A stretch of 37,049 nt of DNA from CAYPTI01 sp964413525 [NCBI: uncultured bacterium] (GCA_964413525.1 CAYPTI010000002.1:12640-49688), one strand, 5' to 3'; shown: positions 1 through 8,197, counted from the first letter of the stretch. The notes: a model not told the origin generated them from the letters alone. A program made the numbers and translations.

Positions 1-63
1 CCGCAGCGTGACCTGCACCTGCGTTCGGCCGAACCCGTCACCGTCCGCGAGGAGACTGACTGA
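1..63 (+). CDS. C-terminal end of an unidentified protein (partial)
   Basis: The first 20 codons form an open frame that ends in TGA at 61-63, 72 bases before the next start codon. The residues are charged and acidic like the neighbouring proteins, and end in REETD. In many Firmicutes the gene before nadK is the rRNA methyltransferase tlyA, but too little is visible to assign it. The reading frame is inferred from its openness and position only. Confidence 0.4.
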   Translation, partial: PQRDLHLRSAEPVTVREETD

Positions 64-135
64 CGAAGCACGGTTTGGCCGAAATTCGACGGTTCAATTG
101 ACCTCAGAAGCGGCGACGGAAGGAGGGAGCGGCCC

Positions 136-993
136 GTGGACATTGGACTGCTCGTAAACTCCGGCAAATCGGACGTTTTCCCCCGGGTTCGGGAAATCCT
201 TTCCTGGCTGGAGGAACGGTCCGTCACGATTCATGTCGAACGGGGAGCCCCGTACCTCCGGGAGCACGACTCCGTCCGGACTCACGATCGGGTGGCGGAC
301 CTCTGCGAACAGGCCGAGGTCGTGATTGTGTTTGGGGGAGACGGCACGATTCTGGACGCTGCCCGACACACCGGCGGGACCGGGACGCCGCTGCTGGGGG
401 TAAACTCCGGGGGGCTCGGGTTCCTGACCGAAACAACCCTGGAGGAAGTGGAGGAGTCCCTGGAGCGGGTCGTCGACGGACGGTTTCAGCTGGACGAACG
501 GATGATGCTCAGCGGACATCGGCCCGAGAACCCCGGAACCACACTTCACGCCCTGAACGATCTGGTTCTGAGTCGATCGAAACTGGGCAGGGTGGTTCGG
601 ATCCGGACCTACGTCGGGGAGGATTTTGTGACGGAGTACGTGTGTGACGGGATCATCGTCAGCACCCCGACGGGTTCGACCGCTTACAACCTCTCCGCCC
701 AGGGTCCCATCATTCATCCGGAAATGAACGCGGTGGTCGTCAACCCGATCTGTCCTCACACCCTGACCAATCGACCGCTTATTCTTCCGGAACACGCGGA
801 ACTCCGGTTTGTCGTCCTGACCGACGACGAATGCATTCTCACCGCCGACGGCCAGCAGCGAATCACCGGTCTTCACCGATCGGACGAGGTGGTCATACGG
901 CGTTCGGACCGGACCGTTTCCCTGATTCACCCGAAGGATCGTACGTTTTATGAAATTCTCCGGTCCAAACTCCAATGGGGAGGAGCCACCTGA
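136..993 (+). CDS. nadK: NAD kinase
   Basis: This cytosolic enzyme phosphorylates NAD+ to NADP+ using ATP or polyphosphate. The 285-residue length is normal for the bacterial family. The diagnostic GGDGT motif lies at residues 67-71 and the NSGGLGF motif at about 90-96. The STPTGSTAY segment of the NAD-binding domain and the later NPICPHTL block are also present. The start is GTG at 136, chosen because GGAAGGAGGG lies at 118-127 with good spacing and the family N-terminus begins here. It is followed by a 118-base gap and then an Mrp-type ATPase on the same strand. No key residue appears to be missing. Confidence 0.95.
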   Translation: MDIGLLVNSGKSDVFPRVREILSWLEERSVTIHVERGAPYLREHDSVRTHDRVADLCEQAEVVIVFGGDGTILDAARHTGGTGTPLLGVNSGGLGFLTETTLEEVEESLERVVDGRFQLDERMMLSGHRPENPGTTLHALNDLVLSRSKLGRVVRIRTYVGEDFVTEYVCDGIIVSTPTGSTAYNLSAQGPIIHPEMNAVVVNPICPHTLTNRPLILPEHAELRFVVLTDDECILTADGQQRITGLHRSDEVVIRRSDRTVSLIHPKDRTFYEILRSKLQWGGAT

Positions 994-1111
994 CGCCCGC
1001 GAACAAGGAGGGGACCCGGACCGCCGGTGAATCCGTTTCGGCGGGGAAGCTGGGGGAGGGGACAAGCGGTTTGATACACTGCTAGGACATCAACCGATAC
1101 CCGGTGGATCG

Positions 1112-2308
1112 ATGGCTTCGTTCCACCGCCTCAGGGACGTGATTGATTTGGCCAGCAACGGTTTGTCAGAACGGCTGCGCGAACAGCTTAAATCCATCCA
1201 GTATCCGGGACTGAACCGGGACATTGTTTCGTTCGGGTTTGTGGAAGAACTCTCCGTGGACGACGGGAACGTGACGGTTCAGTTTGATCCGTCGACCGAT
1301 CGGGAGGACCTCGTCGATCAGATGGTGGAAGAGATCAAGCAGAAACTGGGGGAGATGGACGAGGTCCGCTCGGTCACGGTCGACGTTCGGACGGAGGAGG
1401 ACGGTTCCCCCGCGGACGAGGGATCAAACGAGGAGGGCAACGGCGGGGGCAACCGGGTTGCCGCGGCGGCACCGGGGGCGACCACGTCCCCCGGGGAGGG
1501 GCCGGTTGACCGTCAACCCATCGAGGGGGTTCAAAACATCGTAGCGGTCGCGAGCGGGAAGGGCGGGGTGGGAAAGTCCACCGTCGCCGTAAACCTGGCC
1601 GCGGCGCTCTCCGAGCGCGGTCATTCCGTCGGCATGGCGGACATGGATATCTACGGTCCCAGCGCTCCGACGATGATGGGAATCGCCGATCGACCGAAGA
1701 TTAATGAACAAGAGAAAATCCTTCCGCTGGAAGCTCACGGGCTCAAGGTGATGTCCATCGGGTTCGTGCTGGACGCGACCGAACCGGTGGTCTGGCGGGG
1801 ACCCATGGTGATGAAGGCGGTCGAACAGTTCCTCAGGGACGTTGCGTGGGGGGAACTTGATTACATCGTGGTCGACCTGCCGCCGGGAACCGGGGATGCC
1901 CAGCTGACGCTGATGCAGAAGGTCCCGCTTTCCGGTGCGGTGATCGTGACTACTCCCCAGGACGTGGCCCTGATCGACGCCCAGAAAAGCGTCGAAATGT
2001 TTCGAAAAATGGATACGCCGATCCTGGGCATCGCGGAGAACATGAGTTTCCACACCTGCCCGGAGTGCGGCCACGAGAGTGAAATTTTTGGGGCCGGAGG
2101 CGGCCGGAAGGAGGCGCTCCGGCTGGACGTGCCGTTCCTCGGCGGTCTCCCGCTGGATTCCCGGCTTCGGGAGGACGGCGACGCAGGCGTCCCCACGGTG
2201 CTGAACCATCCGGACTGCCGGGCCACCGAGATCTTTTTCTCCATGGCCGAGTCCGTTGAATCCTCCGCCAAACCGGTTCCATCCGTTCTTCAGGACGCCT
2301 CGGGTTAA
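1112..2308 (+). CDS. Mrp/ApbC/NBP35-family iron-sulfur carrier P-loop ATPase
   Basis: This is a cytosolic scaffold or carrier ATPase of the Mrp/ApbC family, which delivers Fe-S clusters to apoproteins (family knowledge). Residues about 8-92 form a MIP18/DUF59-type domain, with a DIVSFGFV segment at 37-44. A Gly/Glu-rich linker follows at about 95-138. The MinD-like NTPase domain carries the deviant Walker A SGKGGVGKST at 148-157. Cys316 and Cys319 (CPEC) form the conserved cluster-binding pair. The ATG at 1112 has only a short GGTGG in front, but the DUF59 domain starts directly after it. The membrane-protein gene begins 15 bases downstream. It is unrelated to the Mrp antiporter at the right end of the window. 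Confidence 0.93.
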   Translation: MASFHRLRDVIDLASNGLSERLREQLKSIQYPGLNRDIVSFGFVEELSVDDGNVTVQFDPSTDREDLVDQMVEEIKQKLGEMDEVRSVTVDVRTEEDGSPADEGSNEEGNGGGNRVAAAAPGATTSPGEGPVDRQPIEGVQNIVAVASGKGGVGKSTVAVNLAAALSERGHSVGMADMDIYGPSAPTMMGIADRPKINEQEKILPLEAHGLKVMSIGFVLDATEPVVWRGPMVMKAVEQFLRDVAWGELDYIVVDLPPGTGDAQLTLMQKVPLSGAVIVTTPQDVALIDAQKSVEMFRKMDTPILGIAENMSFHTCPECGHESEIFGAGGGRKEALRLDVPFLGGLPLDSRLREDGDAGVPTVLNHPDCRATEIFFSMAESVESSAKPVPSVLQDASG

Positions 2309-2323
2309 CGGAGGAATCGGCAT

Positions 2324-2854
2324 TTGAGCGGCAGTCCGGGGGGGAAGCGAAAACCCGGAACCAATGCCGAGATGGAAGTGGCCTCCCGGTTGCACGGCCG
2401 GCCGCTTCAGCGACTCAACAAACTCGCCCGGTGGCATGTTCGAGCCAGCCTGATCGGAAGCATGCTGGCGACGGTCCTTCTACTGGTCCTCGTGTATCGG
2501 TTCGGTCGGGGAAACCCCGTGGCCGGCTCCGTCGAGTTAACCCTCGGGTATCTCCTGCTCCTGCTGATCATGGTTTCGTTGCTGCTGTTTGTCGCCGGGA
2601 TGGGAGCCAAGTTCCTTCCTTCCAGCTTTGGCGGCCGGACCCATCTGCATAGCCTCCGGGTCCTTTTGTGGACCTTCTGGCTCCTGGTCCTGGCTCCGGG
2701 GGTCGCGTTCGTTTCCCTTGTCTTCCTCCTCCTTCTTCCACCGGGTTTTCAAGGGACTGTCCTGCTTTTCCAGGGCCTGGCAGGGGGGCTGCTTCTGGTG
2801 GGAACCGGGTTGATGAGCTGGAATTTCTGGAAAACCATGGAACCGCTGTCGTGA
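2324..2854 (+). CDS. Four-helix integral membrane protein of unknown function
   Basis: I do not recognise a family. The 176-residue product has a basic, soluble N-terminus of about 40 residues. Four hydrophobic segments follow at roughly 41-60, 72-92, 112-138 and 144-166, so both ends are probably on the cytoplasmic side. The start is TTG at 2324, supported by GGAGG at 2310-2314. The stop overlaps the next start (GTGA, 2851-2854), which suggests translational coupling to the small downstream gene. Position suggests co-transcription with the Fe-S carrier ATPase, but no functional link is visible in the sequence. Confidence 0.75.
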   Translation: MSGSPGGKRKPGTNAEMEVASRLHGRPLQRLNKLARWHVRASLIGSMLATVLLLVLVYRFGRGNPVAGSVELTLGYLLLLLIMVSLLLFVAGMGAKFLPSSFGGRTHLHSLRVLLWTFWLLVLAPGVAFVSLVFLLLLPPGFQGTVLLFQGLAGGLLLVGTGLMSWNFWKTMEPLS

Positions 2855-3162
2855 GTATGATTGTCCTGACCGGCGGCGAGCCGGATCTTCGACGTCGTTT
2901 GGCCAAGGATATCGGTCCCCGTTATAATTTTGCTGTTCGTGAAACGCCGCCGAACAATTGCTCCGGGGCGACGATAATCTGGGGTGCATCCGACCGCGGC
3001 ACGCTTCGGAGACTGCACGAAGGGGGAGCCCGGATCGCCTGTATACGGGATGGAGACGGTTCGACGGCGGTCCCGGATCTTTGCAGTGTGTCGGTTGAGG
3101 TTCCGGAGGACTACACGAAGCTGCGTCAATCCCTGGAATCGGCTCTGGCCGGTTGTTGTTAG
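2851..3162 (+). CDS. Small protein of unknown function, possibly Rossmann-like
   Basis: A 103-codon frame starts at GTG 2851, or ATG 2857 two codons later, and overlaps the preceding stop by four bases. The first strand MIVLTGGEPDLRRRLA and a later strand-helix unit (ATIIWGASDRGTLRRL) followed by ARIACIRDG resemble a small alternating alpha/beta fold such as a receiver-like domain. No phosphoacceptor pattern is clear. Five cysteines are present, including a C-terminal Cys-Cys pair. A longer reading from 2668 is possible but would run through the membrane gene in another frame, so the short form is preferred. Function unknown. Confidence 0.6.
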   Translation: MSMIVLTGGEPDLRRRLAKDIGPRYNFAVRETPPNNCSGATIIWGASDRGTLRRLHEGGARIACIRDGDGSTAVPDLCSVSVEVPEDYTKLRQSLESALAGCC

Positions 3163-3208
3163 GGATCCTTCGCTTGAAGACCAAATCCAAACACCGGGGG
3201 CTATCGGA

Positions 3209-3607
3209 GTGACCCAGGATCAGATGAAGCTGCTGGATGAGGTCACCGACCTCGCCTTTGAGGACCCGCGCTACCGCCGGGAAGCCTATATGTTCGTTCT
3301 GCAGGCAATCCACTGGTCCCAGAAACAGCTTCCCCACCGCCGACATCTAACCGGGGAGGAATGTACCGAACTTTTTGTCGCCTATGCTCGCCAGGAATAC
3401 GGTTCCATGGCACCGCTGGTGCTGAGGGAGTGGGGGATCCTTGAAAGCCGGGACTTCGGTGAGGTGGTGTACAACCTGATCCGGATCGATCGGATGAAAC
3501 GCCAGGACGGCGACCGGATCGAAGATTTTGACGATGTGCTTGACCTGGACGAAGCCCTCAGGGACCCCGAATTCATCCCGGGGCCGCTCCAGTCGGAAGA
3601 CTCCTGA
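3209..3607 (+). CDS. Minf_1886-family protein
   Basis: The product is 132 residues. It matches the pattern of the Minf_1886 family, a conserved protein of unknown function seen in several diderm phyla (from memory). It has a DPRYRREAYMFVLQAI block near the start, a RRHLTGEECTELF segment, and the hallmark VLREWGILESRDFGEVVYNL block. A Phe/Asp-rich C-terminus (EDFDDVLDLDEAL) follows. The start is GTG at 3209 behind a G-rich site at 3196-3200. ATG at 3224 is an alternative. It is the last gene of the + strand run that begins at nadK, with 46 bases between it and the small upstream gene. Confidence 0.8.
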   Translation: MTQDQMKLLDEVTDLAFEDPRYRREAYMFVLQAIHWSQKQLPHRRHLTGEECTELFVAYARQEYGSMAPLVLREWGILESRDFGEVVYNLIRIDRMKRQDGDRIEDFDDVLDLDEALRDPEFIPGPLQSEDS

Positions 3608-3683
3608 GCGACAAATCGTTTGCTGGGTTCACCCGGAAACCAATGGAGTAACGTCAACAGGCCTGTCGGAGGACCCGGGGGCT

Positions 3684-4193
3684 TTACAGGGCGGCGGCTC
3701 TCTCCTGAAGGCGCTCGATGTAGTCGAGCCGGATATCCGTCTGCTCGGCCAGTTCTTCGGCTTCCGCCCGTTTGAGTTTCGTAACGCTGTCAATTCCTTC
3801 CCGAAGGAACAATTCGATGGTCTCGTTCTTGATCCCGGTTAGAAAGCTCAGGTCGTAGTTGGGGTTGATCGAGCGTTCCTTCAGCCCTTCGGGCAGGGTG
3901 GTGTCCAGGCTGTCGACGAGGACATGGCGCCCCCCACGATTGACAATGTACTGGACCACCCGAGCGTGTTCCGCGACGATTTCCTCGTAAGACCAACCTT
4001 CCAGATCCCGATCCTCCCAGGCCCAATGGAGTTTGGTATGGGACCGTCGAGCCTGTCTGACGGTGGAAAATTCAATTGGATCCTCGACCTCGATCGCTTC
4101 GATTTCCTCCCGGGTGTATTCCTTGATGGGAGATTTGGATCCCTCGTGTTCGACGGTGCGATTCAGTTTGCGGGCGAAGATTCTTGTTCTCAT
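3684..4193 (-). CDS. Helix-hairpin-helix domain protein of unknown function
   Basis: The product is 169 residues with a basic N-terminal tail and an acidic middle. A central region at about 60-105 contains a Trp-rich EDRDLEGWSYEEI segment. The C-terminus at about 115-166 resembles a tandem helix-hairpin-helix of the kind that binds DNA non-specifically (LTGIKNETIELFLREGIDSV, then LKRAEAEELAEQ). The start ATG at 4191-4193 is chosen because GGAAGG lies about 11 bases upstream. An in-frame extension to 4271 has no better site. It points towards the + strand Minf_1886 gene and away from the ParB-like gene, with which it shares a 252-base control region. Confidence 0.72.
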   Translation of the reverse strand: MRTRIFARKLNRTVEHEGSKSPIKEYTREEIEAIEVEDPIEFSTVRQARRSHTKLHWAWEDRDLEGWSYEEIVAEHARVVQYIVNRGGRHVLVDSLDTTLPEGLKERSINPNYDLSFLTGIKNETIELFLREGIDSVTKLKRAEAEELAEQTDIRLDYIERLQERAAAL

Positions 4194-4329
4194 GATCCGG
4201 AACACCTTCCTGAGTGAAATGAGTTGACTCCTCGGGAATTGTAACGGTCCACGGCTTATGGGAGAAGTCATGATCCATAACCGGACAAAGATCGGGCCGG
4301 ATCATGGGGTTTGCCGGTCTCCGATCATG
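4191..4329. repeat. Four copies of a CATGATC/GATCATG motif between divergent genes
   Basis: The heptamer CATGATC or its complement occurs at 4191-4197, 4269-4275, 4300-4306 and 4323-4329. The second and third copies extend to a perfect 8-base inverted pair: CATGATCC at 4269-4276 and GGATCATG at 4299-4306. The first copy overlaps the start codon of the helix-hairpin-helix gene. Such clustering between divergent genes is typical of an operator, but no binding protein is known. Confidence 0.4.
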
Positions 4330-4339
4330 TTCCAGCCGG

Positions 4340-4369
4340 TTGGGACCCACGACCGGGGTCTGATATTGT
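4340..4369 (+). promoter_or_regulatory. Candidate sigma-70-type promoter for the ParB-like/radical SAM pair
   Basis: TTGGGA at 4340-4345 is followed after 18 bases by TATTGT at 4364-4369. A TG dinucleotide one base before the -10 gives an extended -10. Both hexamers match consensus at 4 of 6 positions. It lies about 75 bases before the ATG at 4446, just downstream of the GATCATG motif cluster. Confidence 0.35.
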
Positions 4370-4445
4370 GTAGTCCCGCTGAAGGGAAGGATTCCGCTGT
4401 GATTTGACGGCAACGGGTTCTCAAAACCTCCCGGAGGGACATACC

Positions 4446-5285
4446 ATGAGCGCTGAGGACGATGAACGACATCATCCGTTGTTGGACTTCTGGCGTCCGG
4501 GGGTCCATCCATCCACTCCGGTCCCCTGGGCGACCCTGAAGGGCTCAGACTCCATCCTCTGGCCTCCGCCGGACGAACCCCGTGAACGCTCTTCCGTGGT
4601 GGAGGTGTCCCGGGACCAACCCGACTGGAGGACCGTCATCGAGCTCTGGAACCACCGGGCGAAGATGACCTCCGTGGAGTCCGGTCACGTGCTTGGATGG
4701 CTTCGGGACGAGGCCCCGGAACCGATCGGTCCTCGTGAATCCATGGAGGTGATCGGACGAGATCCCTCCGAGGTTTGGTATTCAACCCTGCTGGAAACGT
4801 TGGAGCTGCCCGATACCCTCCGTGCGCGACTCGATGCGGACGATCTCAGTTTGCGGACCATCCGATATTTGAGGGAGCTTCCCGAGTCATGGAAGCGTCC
4901 GATCTACCGGGAAATGGCCGAGGAACGGTTCCGGCTCTCCGTCCAGGAATTCCGGCAACTTGTGGAGGCGTCTCATCGCTGGACCGGAGAAGAGGAGGAG
5001 TGGCTTGATCTGTTCCATCAAACCACGGCCGACAACCCAAAAGAGCGAGGAAAACAGTTTCTGGAACGAATCCGCCGGCGAGTCTATCCGACGCTGCATG
5101 AACAACGAGAGTCGTTTGAAGAGGATCTGAGGGAGCTGGACGTAAGCGGTCGGATTCGGGTCTCGCCGCCGAAGAACTTCGAGGGCGACTACCTTGATTT
5201 TTCCCTCCGGTGCGGTCGTAACGATTCCCTGCCCGAACTGGCCGAGGAGCTGAAGAAATGCGAACCGCTTCTGGAACACGTTTAG
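4446..5285 (+). CDS. ParB-like helix-turn-helix protein
   Basis: The product is 279 residues. Residues about 134-175 follow the spacing of the ParB/KorB central DNA-binding helices, with LSLRTIRYLRELP followed by RLSVQEFRQLVEA. Residues about 236-270 resemble the C-terminal ParB-type fold (GRIRVSPPKNFEGDYLDF, then DSLPELAEELKKC). The N-terminal CTP-binding/nuclease box with a GERR motif, typical of chromosomal ParB, is not visible; a proline-rich acidic region takes its place. The ATG at 4446 has GGAGGG at 4433-4438. The gene overlaps the radical SAM gene by 28 bases, implying linked expression. The ParB likeness is my pattern reading, not a database match. Confidence 0.6.
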   Translation: MSAEDDERHHPLLDFWRPGVHPSTPVPWATLKGSDSILWPPPDEPRERSSVVEVSRDQPDWRTVIELWNHRAKMTSVESGHVLGWLRDEAPEPIGPRESMEVIGRDPSEVWYSTLLETLELPDTLRARLDADDLSLRTIRYLRELPESWKRPIYREMAEERFRLSVQEFRQLVEASHRWTGEEEEWLDLFHQTTADNPKERGKQFLERIRRRVYPTLHEQRESFEEDLRELDVSGRIRVSPPKNFEGDYLDFSLRCGRNDSLPELAEELKKCEPLLEHV

Positions 5286-6358
5286 AGCCCGTCTCCCTCG
5301 CACCGGCCCTTCAGCGGGTTGTTCCCCGTCCGGAGGTCCGCGACCACCCCGTGACCCGGGGAATCCTCGAACGAGTCAAATCATTTGATCTCAGCGTGGA
5401 GCCCGAATGGGAACCCTCCGGGTCCGACCGGGTCAATTCCTTCTTTCGGGAGGAGAAACGGACCCTCGTGTTGCGCCGGAACCGAGGGTCCTTCATCAAA
5501 CCCTGGGAGTCGGACGAAAACCTGGTGGGGGAGGACGAGTGGTGCCTTACCCCGGTGGAAGGATGCCCGCTCGATTGTGATTATTGCTACCTGCAGGATT
5601 ACCTGGACCGACCGCTGATCCAGTGGTTTGTCAACCAGGACCGAATGGTCGAGCAGATCGAGTGTTTCCTTGCCGATCCCCCGGAGGAACCTCCGCATTG
5701 GTTCAGCCTCGGTGAACTCAGCGATGGATTGTTTCTCGAACCCCTGACCCATACCGTCCGACGGATCTGGGACGTCTTTCGAGAATCGCCCGCCCGGCTG
5801 GAGATCCGCTCCAAGAGCCACCACGTTCACGGCCTGTCCGAGGCCCTCGAACCCCATTCGGGAGGGTTGTTTACCTGGACCCTGTCGCCGGAAGGGGTCG
5901 ATCGAAAAAACGAAATGCTGACCGCTCCTCTGCCGCAGCGTCTCGCCGCGATGAAACAGATGAAATCGGCCGGTTTCCGGGTGGCCGTCCGGCTGGATCC
6001 GGTGGTGCTCCGGGACGGATGGGAGGAGGAGTACCGCGAGTTAATCCGTTCCATGGATCGCCTCCTGGACTTGAGCGAACTGGCCTTCGTGATGGTTGGA
6101 ACCTTCCGGTTTCCCCGGGGCTTCGACCGCACCATCCGGCAACGGTTTCCGGACCGCTCCTTTCATCGGGATGAGTTCGTGGAAGGACCGGACGGCAAGC
6201 TCCGATACCCCCGACCGCGCCGGGTCAGGGCCTACAGCATGCTCTGTGAATGGATCGCTCAAACGGGAGGAGAACCCCGGCTCTGCATGGAACCTCCCTA
6301 TGTCTGGGAGGATACGGGACTCGGGCTCGAGCCCGGGATCAGTCCCTCCGCTTTCTGA
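5258..6358 (+). CDS. Radical SAM protein of the spore photoproduct lyase family
   Basis: The product is 366 residues. The radical SAM cluster motif CPLDCDYC (C103, C107, C110) is followed directly by YLQ, the signature of spore photoproduct lyase and its relatives. These enzymes cleave SAM to make a 5'-deoxyadenosyl radical; the true lyase repairs thymine dimers in spores. A GELSDGLFLEPLT block, an IRSKSHHV block and the later KSAGFRVAVRLDPV barrel strand fit the family. The start ATG at 5258 lies inside the end of the ParB-like gene. No sporulation genes are visible here, so it is more likely a non-spore SPL-like enzyme of unknown substrate. DNA-repair function is inference. Confidence 0.85.
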   Translation: MRTASGTRLEPVSLAPALQRVVPRPEVRDHPVTRGILERVKSFDLSVEPEWEPSGSDRVNSFFREEKRTLVLRRNRGSFIKPWESDENLVGEDEWCLTPVEGCPLDCDYCYLQDYLDRPLIQWFVNQDRMVEQIECFLADPPEEPPHWFSLGELSDGLFLEPLTHTVRRIWDVFRESPARLEIRSKSHHVHGLSEALEPHSGGLFTWTLSPEGVDRKNEMLTAPLPQRLAAMKQMKSAGFRVAVRLDPVVLRDGWEEEYRELIRSMDRLLDLSELAFVMVGTFRFPRGFDRTIRQRFPDRSFHRDEFVEGPDGKLRYPRPRRVRAYSMLCEWIAQTGGEPRLCMEPPYVWEDTGLGLEPGISPSAF

Positions 6359-6499
6359 TCGGATCGGCACTGTACCCGAAATGAACCGGTTCCGGGAAAA
6401 AGGGAAGAACCTCGAAGGGAATCGGATCGAAGGCTAGAATACGGACGACGTTCAGGTTGACCTACATCATTTCTTCAACTCTTCAACGGGGTGATGGCA

Positions 6500-7168
6500 A
6501 TGGAACTGACCTGGTTGGGACACGCGGCCTTTCGGCTCGATCAGGACGGAGAGACCATGCTGATCGATCCGTTTCTGAGTGATAATCCCGCCTGTCCGAT
6601 TGAACCCGACGAGATCGACTCGCTCGATTATGTTCTGGTCTCCCACGGCCATGACGATCACCTGGGGGATGCCGTGGAGCTGGCGGCCAGGCATGATGCG
6701 GTGTTTTTCTCCAACTTCGAGATCGTGACCCATGCTCAGGAAAACGGAGTCGAACACGCTCAACCCATGAACATCGGGGGAACCGTGTCCGCCGGTTCGG
6801 TGAGCGTTAACATGACCGAGGCCCAGCATTCATCCGGGCCCGGGTTTGGACATCAGGCCGGCTTCGTGATCGACTGGGACGGCCATTCCATTTATCACGC
6901 CGGGGATACCGGATTGTTTTCCGACATGGAGTTGATCGGAGACATGCTTGATCCGGACCTGGCCCTGCTGCCGATTGGAGACCGGTTCACCATGGGCCCG
7001 CCAAGTGCCGCCAGGGCAGTGGAATTTCTCGACGTAGAGCAGGTTATTCCGATGCATTACAACACCTTCGACTTCGTGGCTCAGGATCCGCAGGACTTTG
7101 TCGATCTCGTCGGGGATTCGGCGGACGTCGTGGTCCTGCAACCCGGGGAAACCCATACGCTTCTCTAA
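6500..7168 (+). CDS. UPF0173-type metallo-beta-lactamase-fold hydrolase
   Basis: The product is 222 residues and begins MELTWLGHAAF, as the UPF0173 family usually does. The metal-binding signature H49-x-H51-x-D53-H54 is intact. Further ligands are likely in HAGDTGLF and PMHYNTFD. The family has a metallo-beta-lactamase fold, and the cellular substrate is unknown. ATG at 6500 is preferred over GTG 6491 and ATG 6494 because GGGGTGA at 6487-6493 then sits at normal spacing. A 141-base gap separates it from the radical SAM gene. Confidence 0.9.
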   Translation: MELTWLGHAAFRLDQDGETMLIDPFLSDNPACPIEPDEIDSLDYVLVSHGHDDHLGDAVELAARHDAVFFSNFEIVTHAQENGVEHAQPMNIGGTVSAGSVSVNMTEAQHSSGPGFGHQAGFVIDWDGHSIYHAGDTGLFSDMELIGDMLDPDLALLPIGDRFTMGPPSAARAVEFLDVEQVIPMHYNTFDFVAQDPQDFVDLVGDSADVVVLQPGETHTLL

Positions 7169-7204
7169 CCGGAACCCGATGCCGTACGGTACCAGGACAC
7201 ACCG

Positions 7205-8029
7205 GTGACCGTCCGTCAGTGGGCCATCGCCCAGCTTAATGCCGGGGAAGACGTGGAAGACAACCTCTCCAGGGCCCTTGCCTTCCTGCGGGAAGCAGCG
7301 GAAGCCGGTTGCTCCCTGATCGCCTTTCCGGAAGTATTTTTGTACCGAGGGAGTTCGGAGGGGGCCCGGACCAGGGGGATCGATCCCGCCGGTCCGCGGG
7401 TCGACCGTCTCCGTGAAGCAGCCCGGAACCATGAGATCGCTATACAGGCGGGATCGTTTCTGGCTCCGCCGGAGAAGGATGAGGACACGGACGGGGACCG
7501 TTTGGACAACCTGGCGCTGGCAATCGACCGGGAAGGGGAGATCGTGGCGGAATACAGGAAAATTCATCTGTTCGACGTCGACCTCCCGGAGGTCGAAATT
7601 CAGGAATCCCGGCTGATGCGGTCCGGTAATGAAGTGGTCGACGGACGGGTTGACGGCGTCCATTGCGGGCTCTCGATCTGTTACGATCTCCGGTTTCCCG
7701 AACTGTACCGGCAGCTCTCAAGCCGGGGAGCGGAGGCCCTGTTCGTGCCCTCCAACTTTACCCGGGAGACCGGACGAGCTCACTGGGAACCGCTCCTGCG
7801 GGCCCGGGCCATTGAGAATCAGGCCTACGTGATTGCCCCCAACCAGATCGGTCCGAACCCGGACACCGGAATCGAGAGCCTGGGGCAGAGCCTGATCGTC
7901 GATCCCTGGGGTCAGGTTGTGGTTCGAATGTCGGATCAGGTTGGTTGGACGTCAACCCGGCTTGATCTGTCCTACCTGGAGAACATACGCCGTAGGTTAC
8001 CGTCACTTAACCACCGTAAGTTAGACTAA
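7205..8029 (+). CDS. Carbon-nitrogen hydrolase (nitrilase superfamily)
   Basis: This cytosolic amidase-like enzyme has 274 residues. The catalytic triad of the superfamily is present: Glu43 in FPEVFLY, Lys120 in YRKIHLFD and Cys160 in SICYDLRFPELYR. The last motif is typical of the Nit1/Nit2 branch, which includes deaminated-glutathione amidase and omega-amidase. The substrate cannot be decided from the sequence. The start is GTG at 7205 with AGGA at 7194-7197. It follows the UPF0173 gene by 36 bases, so the two are probably co-transcribed. A short ACTTA/TAAGT inverted repeat lies just before the stop codon. Confidence 0.9.
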   Translation: MTVRQWAIAQLNAGEDVEDNLSRALAFLREAAEAGCSLIAFPEVFLYRGSSEGARTRGIDPAGPRVDRLREAARNHEIAIQAGSFLAPPEKDEDTDGDRLDNLALAIDREGEIVAEYRKIHLFDVDLPEVEIQESRLMRSGNEVVDGRVDGVHCGLSICYDLRFPELYRQLSSRGAEALFVPSNFTRETGRAHWEPLLRARAIENQAYVIAPNQIGPNPDTGIESLGQSLIVDPWGQVVVRMSDQVGWTSTRLDLSYLENIRRRLPSLNHRKLD

Positions 8030-8197
8030 ACGATGGCTCCGGAACCCCGGAAAGGACGCTCGGGATCCGTCTCCGATCTTGAAAACCTTTCGTTCGACTC
8101 AGGGCTGGGTCCATGGGTAATTAAGCCCCTGAAACGGTATTTACCGACAACCAACAGCCGTCCATCCAGGCGACAGACCTCCGGAGGGTGATATATT

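Noticed and set aside
1066-1100. Promoter-like TTGATA before the Fe-S carrier gene
   Set aside because: The matching -10 would be CGATAC, too poor to support.
8033-8191. 52-codon frame right after the nitrilase gene, ending at the ribosome site of the next gene
   Set aside because: It has no convincing ribosome site and mixed codon use. The placement is suggestive but I cannot support it as a gene.
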